10,000 nucleotides of DNA from contig JAIWNQ010000039.1 in the NCBI GenBank assembly GCA_020216745.1, forward strand, positions 1-10,000. The letters are read 5' to 3'. The first letter of the stretch is position 1. Each line of letters opens with the position of its first letter. The position numbers and the translations under genes were made by a program. The notes below the pieces were generated by a model. It was not told the origin of the DNA. It did no database searches and saw nothing but the letters and a program-made list of their open reading frames with translations. The DNA comes from Candidatus Hydrogenedens sp. Its GTDB lineage: Bacteria > Hydrogenedentota > Hydrogenedentia > Hydrogenedentales > Hydrogenedentaceae. Below are positions 1-6,134 of this stretch, piece after piece.

Positions 1-1023
1 GAACCACCATTAACTATCTCTGTGACCTTTGGAGGTGGCTTTGCAGAACAAATTGGATTTAGTTTTGGACCTCATATAAAACTCGTCTGCCCCATGATAG
101 CTCAAAGCCATAAACTTACTTTACATATTGACAAAGATGGCTATTATATCCTTATCAGAGACAATGAAGTTGTTGCTCCAACAGAATTCGCAAACTCTGC
201 TTTTGTCCCGACAAGACTTCCTGGGATATTAGAACCGAGAATATCCATTTGGAACATAGATGGTGAAATTGTTACTCAAGGGATAACACTATGGAAACAG
301 ATTGAAGAACATAAAGAGGAGAGGAAAGCAACGTTTTCGGTACTCTATGTTTGCTCCCGTTATGCAAACCGATTAAAAGCATCTTTGCTAAGCCTTGTTC
401 ATCAAACCAATATAAAGCCTGCACAAATAGAGGTGGTCATAGCCTATGTCCCAGGATTGGATGCGACAGATGACATCATAAATTGTTTTGAAAATACATT
501 CCCAGAAATTAAAATTATCCGCTCACCTTTCAATCAGAGTTTCTGGAAATCAAAAGGTGTACTCATCAATTCTTCTTTACCATTATGCTCAGGGGATTGG
601 ATTGTCTTATTAGATGCAGACATTGTAGTACCACCCAACTTCTTTGCAGAATTAAATAAAGTGGAATCTTCTACTTTATTTGTTGCTCCCGATGGTCGAA
701 AAATGTTATCACCTGAGACGACTTCTAAGATAATCTTAGGTTTGATAAAACCCTGGGAACAGTATGAAGAATTACTAAATAGCCCAGGCGAATGGAGAAG
801 AAAAGAAGCTCAGGGTATTCCAATCGGCTTCTGTCAGTGCTGTCGAAAAGAGGTCTTTAACAAAATTACCTATCCAGAATTCAATCACTTTGAAGGAGCA
901 GATTGGTTCTTTGGTAAATCCATCATAGAAACATTCGGTCCTGAACATCGACTAAACAATGTTGTTGTATTACACCTTGACCATGGGGGTAGCCAGTGGT
1001 ATGGCTCATTACAACATAGATAA
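1..1023 (+). CDS. Glycosyltransferase family 2-type protein, 5' end outside the window
   Basis: The frame is open from base 1. The first possible start inside the window is a GTG at 22 with no Shine-Dalgarno site, so the gene very probably begins upstream. The C-terminal two thirds (from about base 340) reads as a GT-A fold nucleotide-sugar transferase: a beta-strand start FSVLYVCSRY, a donor region, then VLLDAD at bases 604-621, whose D-x-D is expected to bind the metal and nucleotide sugar. Further on are FEGADWFFG and VVLHLDHGG, which resemble the C-terminal acceptor region of galactosyltransferase-like GT2 enzymes (glyco_transf_7C style). The N-terminal ~110 visible residues are beta-rich and I do not recognise them; they may be a carbohydrate-binding or accessory domain. 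No membrane segment is visible, so a cytoplasmic enzyme is likely. It lies 21 bp upstream of the next glycosyltransferase, probably in the same operon. Sugar and linkage cannot be read from sequence. Confidence 0.8.
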   Translation, partial: EPPLTISVTFGGGFAEQIGFSFGPHIKLVCPMIAQSHKLTLHIDKDGYYILIRDNEVVAPTEFANSAFVPTRLPGILEPRISIWNIDGEIVTQGITLWKQIEEHKEERKATFSVLYVCSRYANRLKASLLSLVHQTNIKPAQIEVVIAYVPGLDATDDIINCFENTFPEIKIIRSPFNQSFWKSKGVLINSSLPLCSGDWIVLLDADIVVPPNFFAELNKVESSTLFVAPDGRKMLSPETTSKIILGLIKPWEQYEELLNSPGEWRRKEAQGIPIGFCQCCRKEVFNKITYPEFNHFEGADWFFGKSIIETFGPEHRLNNVVVLHLDHGGSQWYGSLQHR

Positions 1024-1044
1024 TTATCAAGAACTAATAGAACT

Positions 1045-2280
1045 ATGAAAATATGTTTTATCGACACATTATTTAATTGGCCACCCAGAGGAGGTGCGGA
1101 TGTCGATGTTTTTAATATCCTCTCGATACTTCACAAAAAGAACTATGATGTCTTGCTTCTATCTTTATCATCAACAAAACTAACAAGAGGGGTATTTATC
1201 CCAGAGACACTTCCTTTCCCTACAAAAAAGTTAAATGTAAATTTCAAAACATCCTCACTAAAAACAATAAAAGATTATTTTATTCATTCAGTATCCGACT
1301 TTAATCCCGATATTCTTATAATCGGGGATAGCTTTTTTCTAAAACCCATTATCACCCTATTTTTTAAGGATGCTTCTATTCCAATCATCTGGCGTCAATA
1401 CGCTTATGAACTCTTGTGTCACAAAGACATTGTTAAATACCGAAACAACAAACCATGCCCTCTTGATTATTTATCCACTACAGATGTATGTCGTCAATGT
1501 TTCCTTCACCACCAAAAAGAAAGTTTGAAATCTTACCAGTTCAATGCATGGCTTGAAGAATATATTCTAACCAAAGCATATAAGACGAACTATCTTAACA
1601 TATTAACATCTTCATTAAGTAGAGTAAAACAAGTGATCGTATACTCTGATACTATGCAAAATTGCTGGAAATGTTACCATCCCAATACGAGGATTATCCC
1701 AGGTGGTGTTGATACACAGATGTTCCATCCATCACAAAATACGAATATTTACAGCCATGATATAAAGAAAATTCTATTCCCTGGTCGCGTCGAAGATGAG
1801 GTTAAAGGATTTCATGTACTATACGAAGCCTGCAAACAATTAAGAAATAAAAGAATTGATTTTGAACTTATATGCACCTCGGGATGGAGTACAGGTTACC
1901 CCGATTGGGTAAAATTTATTGGCTGGTATAGTCATTATGAGTTACCTTCTATATACACAACCGCTGATATTTGTGTTATCCCAAGCTTATGGGAAGAGCC
2001 CTTTGGGCTCGTAGCATTGGAGGCTATGGCTTCCAGTAAACCCATCATTGCAAGCAATATAGGTGGGCTTAAATCTGTCATTCTACATGGAGAAACAGGT
2101 TTATTATACCCACCAACGGATAAAAATATATTAATGACTCATTTAGACTCTCTATTATCAAATGAAACATTAAGGAGCAACTTAGGAACAGCTGGAAGAA
2201 ATCATGTAATTAAAAACTATACATGGGAAAAAATAGTTGAGGATTACTATGAGCCACTTATTTTTAATAAACCAAAATAA
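1045..2280 (+). CDS. GT-B glycosyltransferase (GT4/family 1 type) with four-cysteine cluster
   Basis: A 411-residue protein, normal length for retaining GT4 enzymes that move a sugar from a nucleotide donor to a growing glycan at the inner membrane face. The N-terminal Rossmann domain starts MKICFIDTLFNW and has the glycine loop GGADVD (residues 17-22). The C-terminal donor domain has FPGRVEDEVKG and the E-x7-E motif EPFGLVALE with E318 and E326, followed by IASNIGGLKSVI and GETGLLYPP. Between the halves sit C125, C138, C149 and C152 (C-x12-C-x10-C-x2-C), a metal-site-like arrangement also known, from memory, in some GT4 relatives. The ATG at 1045 has no strong Shine-Dalgarno site, but the protein starts exactly at the first Rossmann strand, so this start is preferred. 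The next gene is a paralog sharing the cysteine spacing and a near-identical C-terminus (RNHVI.N.TWEKIV..YY.PLI). Specificity is unknown. Confidence 0.9.
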   Translation: MKICFIDTLFNWPPRGGADVDVFNILSILHKKNYDVLLLSLSSTKLTRGVFIPETLPFPTKKLNVNFKTSSLKTIKDYFIHSVSDFNPDILIIGDSFFLKPIITLFFKDASIPIIWRQYAYELLCHKDIVKYRNNKPCPLDYLSTTDVCRQCFLHHQKESLKSYQFNAWLEEYILTKAYKTNYLNILTSSLSRVKQVIVYSDTMQNCWKCYHPNTRIIPGGVDTQMFHPSQNTNIYSHDIKKILFPGRVEDEVKGFHVLYEACKQLRNKRIDFELICTSGWSTGYPDWVKFIGWYSHYELPSIYTTADICVIPSLWEEPFGLVALEAMASSKPIIASNIGGLKSVILHGETGLLYPPTDKNILMTHLDSLLSNETLRSNLGTAGRNHVIKNYTWEKIVEDYYEPLIFNKPK

Positions 2281-2283
2281 AAA

Positions 2284-2325
2284 ATGATACAGGATAATAT
2301 AGATTGGCAACTGAGAAAAAAATAA
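2284..2325 (+). other. 13-codon ORF ending in A AAA AAA TAA slippery heptamer
   Basis: An ATG at 2284, three bases after the upstream stop, opens a 13-codon frame that ends at TAA 2323-2325. Its last codons place seven A's (2316-2322) in the exact A AAA AAA register of a -1 frameshift heptamer, with the stop directly behind it. A -1 slip here enters the frame of the second GT-B glycosyltransferase and gives an ATG-initiated version continuing RKKIIFIDFNFSW. No strong Shine-Dalgarno site precedes this ATG, and I see no obvious stimulatory stem just downstream. It may be chance in AT-rich DNA, a homopolymer length error in the assembly, or real slippage. Confidence 0.2.
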
Positions 2326-3581
2326 TATTTATAGATTTTAATTTTTCATGGAAACCTAATGGCGGTGCTGATGTAGATACTTATCATGTCTTAAAAAAAT
2401 TGCATGAAAAAGGTTATCCTCTTCTCTTTATCGGTATAGCAGAAGACGGGGCTACTGACCGTGGAAAATTTGACCCAACACAGCTTCCTTTCCCAGCGGA
2501 GCGAGTTTTAATTCCAGAAAATAAATGGAACCCCTATGAAATATTCAATCGTATTAAACTCTATTTAGACTCATTCAAACCAAATCTAATTTTTCTACAA
2601 CATGGATTTATTATAAAAATACCCATCACACATTTGATAAAGATGTACTACCCACATATACCACTTATCTCGAGAATATTTGCACACGAAATTTTTTGTT
2701 TAAGAAACCCATTACGATTTAAACATCAAAAACCATGTAAGTTAAGCATATTCGAAACGCCTGATTATTGCCGAAAATGTTCTTTAGAAGGATTAAAATA
2801 TGAAATTAAAACCTCAAATATAACGAGTTGGGGAAAAGATTATATAAGGAGCAAAGCCTATTCATTATATTTTATTCGTAATTATCACAATACAGTGCAA
2901 AAATGGGATAAAATTATTGTTTATAACAAAACCTTCCAAAAAGAATTAGAACAATATAAAATTAGTAGTGTTGTTATCCCAGGAGGTATAGAACCAGAGC
3001 CTTTTTTACAAATACCTTTACCCAAACCCAAAAAAGATAATGAAGAAAAAATAATTCTTATGTCTGGCAGATGTGATGAACCTACAAAAGGAATGTCCAT
3101 TTTATTTGAGGCAGGAAAACGACTTCGAGAGAAAAGAAATGATTTTAAAATATACCTTACCTCTTTCAATATATCTTTGTACAATGAATGGTTTATCCCT
3201 ACTGGTTGGCTATCCCATGAACAACTACTCAAAATGTATGCAATCGCTGATATTTGTGTAGTGCCAAGTTTATGGGAAGAGCCATTTGGTTTAGTTGTAT
3301 TAGAATCAATGGCGACTGGAAGAACTGTTTGTGCCAGTAATATTGGAGGATTATCAGAAATAATACAACACAATTCAACGGGTATCCTGTTCGAACCTTC
3401 AAATTACATTGCATTGGCAAAGGAATTAGAAAACCTTTTAAATACTTCCCAAACACGAATAACATTAGGTAGTAATGCAAGAAATCATGTCATTCAAAAT
3501 CATACTTGGGAAAAAATAGTAAACAATTATTATATTCCATTAATTGAACAATCTTTGCCAACACAGGAGAATCATAAATGA
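2304..3581 (+). CDS. GT-B glycosyltransferase (GT4/family 1 type), tandem paralog
   Basis: A 425-residue retaining glycosyltransferase paralogous to the gene immediately upstream. It begins KKIIFIDFNFSW, then GGADVD, and carries C132, C145, C156 and C159 with the same C-x12-C-x10-C-x2-C spacing. The donor domain has MSGRCDEPTKG, the E-x7-E motif EPFGLVVLE (E326, E334), ASNIGGLSEII and STGILFEP. The frame is closed by a stop at 2295, and the first in-frame ATG is more than 100 residues into the protein. The TTG at 2304, preceded by AGGA at 2291-2294 (9-base gap), is therefore the simplest start. An ATG at 2284 in another frame could feed this frame by -1 slippage (separate entry). It lies 23 bp after its paralog and overlaps the next gene by 4 bp, so co-transcription and coupled translation are likely. 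The acceptor and sugar are unknown; after duplication the two enzymes may add successive residues. Confidence 0.88.
   Translation: MATEKKIIFIDFNFSWKPNGGADVDTYHVLKKLHEKGYPLLFIGIAEDGATDRGKFDPTQLPFPAERVLIPENKWNPYEIFNRIKLYLDSFKPNLIFLQHGFIIKIPITHLIKMYYPHIPLISRIFAHEIFCLRNPLRFKHQKPCKLSIFETPDYCRKCSLEGLKYEIKTSNITSWGKDYIRSKAYSLYFIRNYHNTVQKWDKIIVYNKTFQKELEQYKISSVVIPGGIEPEPFLQIPLPKPKKDNEEKIILMSGRCDEPTKGMSILFEAGKRLREKRNDFKIYLTSFNISLYNEWFIPTGWLSHEQLLKMYAIADICVVPSLWEEPFGLVVLESMATGRTVCASNIGGLSEIIQHNSTGILFEPSNYIALAKELENLLNTSQTRITLGSNARNHVIQNHTWEKIVNNYYIPLIEQSLPTQENHK
3565..3570 (+). promoter_or_regulatory. Ribosome binding site AGGAGA for the 3578 ATG
   Basis: AGGAGA sits 7 bases before the ATG at 3578, inside the end of the upstream glycosyltransferase gene. 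It fixes the start of the short downstream gene and shows that this gene is meant to be translated. Start and stop overlap as ATGA, typical of translational coupling. Confidence 0.75.
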
Positions 3582-4039
3582 AAATAGGTTTGTTTTATAG
3601 TTATGGACCACATTTTTTGCAATCAGCAAAATTCTTAAGAGAACAATATTCTGAAGATGAATTGTTAATATTTGTTCCACAATCGTTCCCAAAAGATTGC
3701 TTAAAAGATATAACTGACAAAATTGTCTTTCTCCCTTGGGATGGACAACATCTTAATTTTCGTTCTGCAATATCCACTTTTCCAAAAATACTTCAAATAA
3801 TCCGTAAAACTAAATTAGATTATTTCGTAATTCTCTTCGAAAGTCCTCGTTTAATTTTTTTAAGCCAATTGTCAAAAGCAAAACATCGTTTTATATTTAC
3901 AATCCATAATGAATATAAAACCCTAACCACATCTCTTATTTCTATCCTATTAAAGTCTATAAAAAACAGAATAAAAGGTCAGTTGTTGTATATATACATT
4001 TACCTAAATATACATTTATTCAAATATAAAAAGATATAA
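3578..4039 (+). CDS. Short protein resembling the N-terminal half of a GT-B glycosyltransferase
   Basis: A 153-residue protein with a strong Shine-Dalgarno site and an ATGA overlap with the preceding glycosyltransferase. MKIGLFYSYGPHFLQSAKFL at the start, then DELLIFVPQSFP, and KLDYFVILFESPRLIFLSQL before RFIFTIHNEY, follow the alternating strand/helix pattern of a GT-B N-terminal (acceptor) domain. There is no E-x7-E motif and no donor-binding domain. The last ~25 residues become Ile/Tyr/Lys-rich and low in complexity (LLYIYIYLNIHLFKYKKI), as if the frame had run out of real protein. No continuation appears in any frame between 4040 and the next gene. It may be a decayed glycosyltransferase, or a stand-alone half that pairs with another subunit, as in Alg13/Alg14-type split enzymes, although I see no Alg14 signature. 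Family assignment is tentative. Confidence 0.6.
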   Translation: MKIGLFYSYGPHFLQSAKFLREQYSEDELLIFVPQSFPKDCLKDITDKIVFLPWDGQHLNFRSAISTFPKILQIIRKTKLDYFVILFESPRLIFLSQLSKAKHRFIFTIHNEYKTLTTSLISILLKSIKNRIKGQLLYIYIYLNIHLFKYKKI

Positions 4040-4092
4040 AACACCAGATAATTAAACGGCTTACTTCAAAATTATAAACACAAATTTTCATT

Positions 4093-4120
4093 TTAAACAT
4101 CAATCGTCTTAAAATATAAA
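4093..4120 (+). promoter_or_regulatory. Weak candidate sigma-70 promoter before the DUF1080 gene
   Basis: TTAAAC at 4093-4098 and TATAAA at 4115-4120 are separated by 16 bases in the 138-base gap before the secreted DUF1080 gene. The -10 box is good, but the -35 matches consensus at only three positions, and AT-rich DNA makes such matches common. The gap itself and the change of gene type support a separate transcription start here. Confidence 0.25.
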
Positions 4121-4164
4121 GCGGTAAGTGTTTTTTACTTCTAAAAACTAACTTTTTATTTTAT

Positions 4165-4170
4165 GGAGGA
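4165..4170 (+). promoter_or_regulatory. Ribosome binding site GGAGGA selecting the 4178 ATG
   Basis: GGAGGA lies 7 bases before the ATG at 4178. It overlaps the earlier in-frame ATG at 4163, which it therefore cannot serve. This decides the start and places a clean signal peptide at the N-terminus. Confidence 0.8.
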
Positions 4171-4177
4171 CCGATAC

Positions 4178-5239
4178 ATGCAATATGTACAATCTCATTT
4201 TTTAATTTCCATTTTACTTGCATTTGCTCTTTTGTCAACTCTTGCAATATATGCAGAGGAAAGTGATGATTATGTTATGGGTAATTATCAAGGAAGCATA
4301 AGTGGAAAACTATGGGAAGGTAAAAATTTCAAAGCCCAAGTAATAGCCCAGGGAAATGGTCGTTATCGTTGCCTACTCCTTTTCTCCCAAGGGAATGAGC
4401 CTGAACAACGTGTAGAAATAAAAGGGATGAAAGCACCTTCTGGACCCGCTGGAATTTTGGAACAAGACAAGGAAAAAGCAAAAAAGATGGCGGAAATCAA
4501 TTTTGATGGTGATGTAGATTTTGGGAAGAATTATGGTGGTAAAGGAAAGGTTCTTGGACAAATAAAGAACGAAACATTTAAAGGAACCATTGAACAAGGA
4601 AAAGAGAAAGCCACGTTCGAACTCAAACGTGTTTTTCTAACATCACCTACGTTAGGGCAACAACCACCAGAAGGGGCTGTTGTTCTTATGGATGGCAAAA
4701 GTTTAGATAAATGGGATGTAAAACCCCATTGGCAGTTAGTTGAAGATGGTTCCGCTAAAACAGTAGCCACAAGTTTATGGACAAAAGAAGAATACGGAGA
4801 CGGGTTATACCATATTGAGTTCATGTGTCCATTCATGCCTAACGAGACAGGCCAAGCAAGAGGTAACAGTGGCGTTTATATCTTTGGAAGATACGAGGTC
4901 CAGGTGTTAGATAGTTTTGGTGATTTACCTGCGGATAATCTTTGTGGAGGCATCTATAAAGCGGCGACACCAAAAGTCTGTGCTTCCCTACCTCCATTAC
5001 AGTGGCAAACATATGACATCACTTTCACAGGTCCTAAATTCGACGAGAATGGCAAAAAAATTAAAAACGCTTTCATTACGGTATATCACAATGGCATCCT
5101 TATTCATGACAATGTAGAACTTAAAGGACCGACCCCAGGTGGTGTAAGTGAGCAGGAAACACCCAAAGGTGTGCTTATGCTTCAAGACCACGGTGACCCT
5201 GTTCGTTATAGAAATGTATGGTACCAACCAGCGAACTAA
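4178..5239 (+). CDS. Secreted DUF1080 (3-keto-disaccharide hydrolase-like) protein
   Basis: A 353-residue exported protein. The N-terminus has a signal peptide: a hydrophobic stretch at residues ~8-24 ending in AIYA, with likely cleavage before EESDD. It has no lipobox cysteine. Residues ~30-150 form a beta-rich domain (DYVMGNYQGSISGKLW...) that I know only as an accessory region in some planctomycete-type proteins. Residues ~165-352 match DUF1080/PF06439, a concanavalin-like jelly roll: GAVVLMDGKSLDKWDV, GNSGVYIFGRYEVQVLDS, CGGIYK, WQTYDITFTGPKF, GVLMLQDHGDPVRYRNVWY. Members of this family hydrolyse 3-keto-glycosides or bind sugars, and they are abundant in Planctomycetota, Hydrogenedentota and Bacteroidota. 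It probably acts in the periplasm or outside the cell. It sits between glycosyltransferase genes, with 76 bases before the next start. Enzyme activity as opposed to binding cannot be decided from sequence. Confidence 0.88.
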   Translation: MQYVQSHFLISILLAFALLSTLAIYAEESDDYVMGNYQGSISGKLWEGKNFKAQVIAQGNGRYRCLLLFSQGNEPEQRVEIKGMKAPSGPAGILEQDKEKAKKMAEINFDGDVDFGKNYGGKGKVLGQIKNETFKGTIEQGKEKATFELKRVFLTSPTLGQQPPEGAVVLMDGKSLDKWDVKPHWQLVEDGSAKTVATSLWTKEEYGDGLYHIEFMCPFMPNETGQARGNSGVYIFGRYEVQVLDSFGDLPADNLCGGIYKAATPKVCASLPPLQWQTYDITFTGPKFDENGKKIKNAFITVYHNGILIHDNVELKGPTPGGVSEQETPKGVLMLQDHGDPVRYRNVWYQPAN

Positions 5240-5300
5240 GAACTAATAATTAGAAACTGATTTAATATTTTGCAATTGAATACTAACAACATTGAGGGGT

Positions 5301-5307
5301 AAAGGAG
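5301..5307 (+). promoter_or_regulatory. Ribosome binding site AAAGGAG selecting a TTG start at 5316
   Basis: AAAGGAG ends 8 bases before TTG 5316-5318, which begins PYFSLIIPTYNEE, the first strand of the GT2 fold. The upstream in-frame TTG at 5292 would add eight residues outside the conserved fold and would place this site inside the gene. Confidence 0.65.
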
Positions 5308-5315
5308 TTTTTATT

Positions 5316-6044
5316 TTGCCTTATTTTTCCTTAATAATCCCCACATACAATGAAGAACATCAAATTGAAGCAACTTTAAACTATGTATTTGAGTATTTGA
5401 AAAAGCAATCTTTTTCCTTTGAAATTATAATCTCTGACGACGGTAGTAAGGACGACACAGTCCAGAAAGCCAATCATTGGGCGGAACAATATCCTGAACA
5501 AATCAAAGTTATTCAATTTACCACAAACGAGGGAAAAGGTAAAGTTGTCAAAGAAGCCATGCTTCATCATGCCAATGGAGATATTTGTTGCTTTTATGAC
5601 GCAGATGCTTCTACCCCTATTGAAGAAACTCAAAAACTTATCAATGAAATTCAACAAGGTTATGATGTAGCCATAGCTTCAAGAGCGTTACCTGAATCAA
5701 TAATTGAAATTTCTCAACCTTTCTATCGACAACTCATGGGAAAAATTTATAATCTTATTCTACGATTTTTTAGATTAACTCACTTTAAGGATACACAATG
5801 TGGATGTAAATGCTTTACTAAAAAAGCTGTTCAAATTATTTTCCCAAGACAAACCTTAAATCGGTTTAGTTTTGATGCTGAAATTTTGTTTATTGCAGAA
5901 AAACATAATCTTAAAATTAAAGAAGTTCCTACACGTTGGAGAAATCGCAAAGAATCGAGAGTTCACCCCTTAAAAGATTCTGTTAAAATGTTTTGCGATT
6001 TGTTTAAAATCCGTTTAAATGCAATCAAAGGTTTATATAATTAG
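5316..6044 (+). CDS. GT2 polyprenyl-phosphate sugar synthase, ALG5/DPM1-like
   Basis: A 242-residue GT-A enzyme starting at TTG. In order: SLIIPTYNEE (residues ~5-14); the donor-binding DDGSKDD with D41 and D42; NEGKG; the metal-binding DAD at D95-D97; ASRALPES; and DTQCGCKCF, close to the DTQCG-x-K motif typical of dolichyl-phosphate beta-glucosyltransferases (ALG5) and DPM1-type synthases. These enzymes transfer glucose or mannose from UDP- or GDP-sugar to a polyprenyl phosphate at the inner membrane, providing the donor for GT-C transferases. No transmembrane helix is visible, so it is probably peripheral, as with DPM1-type proteins. It is followed by a strong hairpin, making it the last gene of the (+) block. 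A GT-C-like protein about 3.4 kb downstream is a possible user of its product; that link is inferred. The donor sugar is not determined. Confidence 0.82.
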   Translation: MPYFSLIIPTYNEEHQIEATLNYVFEYLKKQSFSFEIIISDDGSKDDTVQKANHWAEQYPEQIKVIQFTTNEGKGKVVKEAMLHHANGDICCFYDADASTPIEETQKLINEIQQGYDVAIASRALPESIIEISQPFYRQLMGKIYNLILRFFRLTHFKDTQCGCKCFTKKAVQIIFPRQTLNRFSFDAEILFIAEKHNLKIKEVPTRWRNRKESRVHPLKDSVKMFCDLFKIRLNAIKGLYN

Positions 6045-6063
6045 CACTGCACTACATAAGACT

Positions 6064-6093
6064 GTCGGAGAGGCTATAGTTAGCCTCTCCGAC
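6064..6093. terminator. Perfect 13-bp hairpin between convergent genes
   Basis: GTCGGAGAGGCTA, loop TAGT, then the exact reverse complement TAGCCTCTCCGAC. The stem is GC-rich in AT-rich DNA and lies between the ends of a (+) and a (-) gene, 19 and 41 bases from their stops, which suggests a bidirectional transcription stop. No U-tract follows on either strand, so it is not a classical intrinsic terminator; it may work with Rho or protect mRNA 3' ends. Confidence 0.65.
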
Positions 6094-6134
6094 CATCATA
6101 GTTATCCAGAGTTTATACTTCTCAATACTGATAT

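Noticed and set aside
22..24. GTG at 22 as the real start of the first gene
   Set aside because: The frame is open to base 1, there is no Shine-Dalgarno site, and the preceding codons read as ordinary protein, so the gene is truncated by the window edge.
2921..3480. Minus-strand open frames of 150 and 83 codons inside the second GT-B glycosyltransferase
   Set aside because: They lie opposite a well-supported conserved enzyme, lack ribosome sites and have no recognisable domains; they are antisense shadows.
4110..4150. Possible terminator AAGT-GTTTTTT-ACTT after the short half-glycosyltransferase gene
   Set aside because: The stem is only four base pairs, too weak to call a terminator.
4163..4177. 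Earlier ATG for the DUF1080 protein, adding MEDRY
   Set aside because: The GGAGGA ribosome site overlaps this ATG and is properly spaced for the ATG at 4178.
5292..5315. Earlier TTG for the ALG5-like enzyme
   Set aside because: The AAAGGAG site lies inside the extension and is spaced for the TTG at 5316, where the conserved fold begins.
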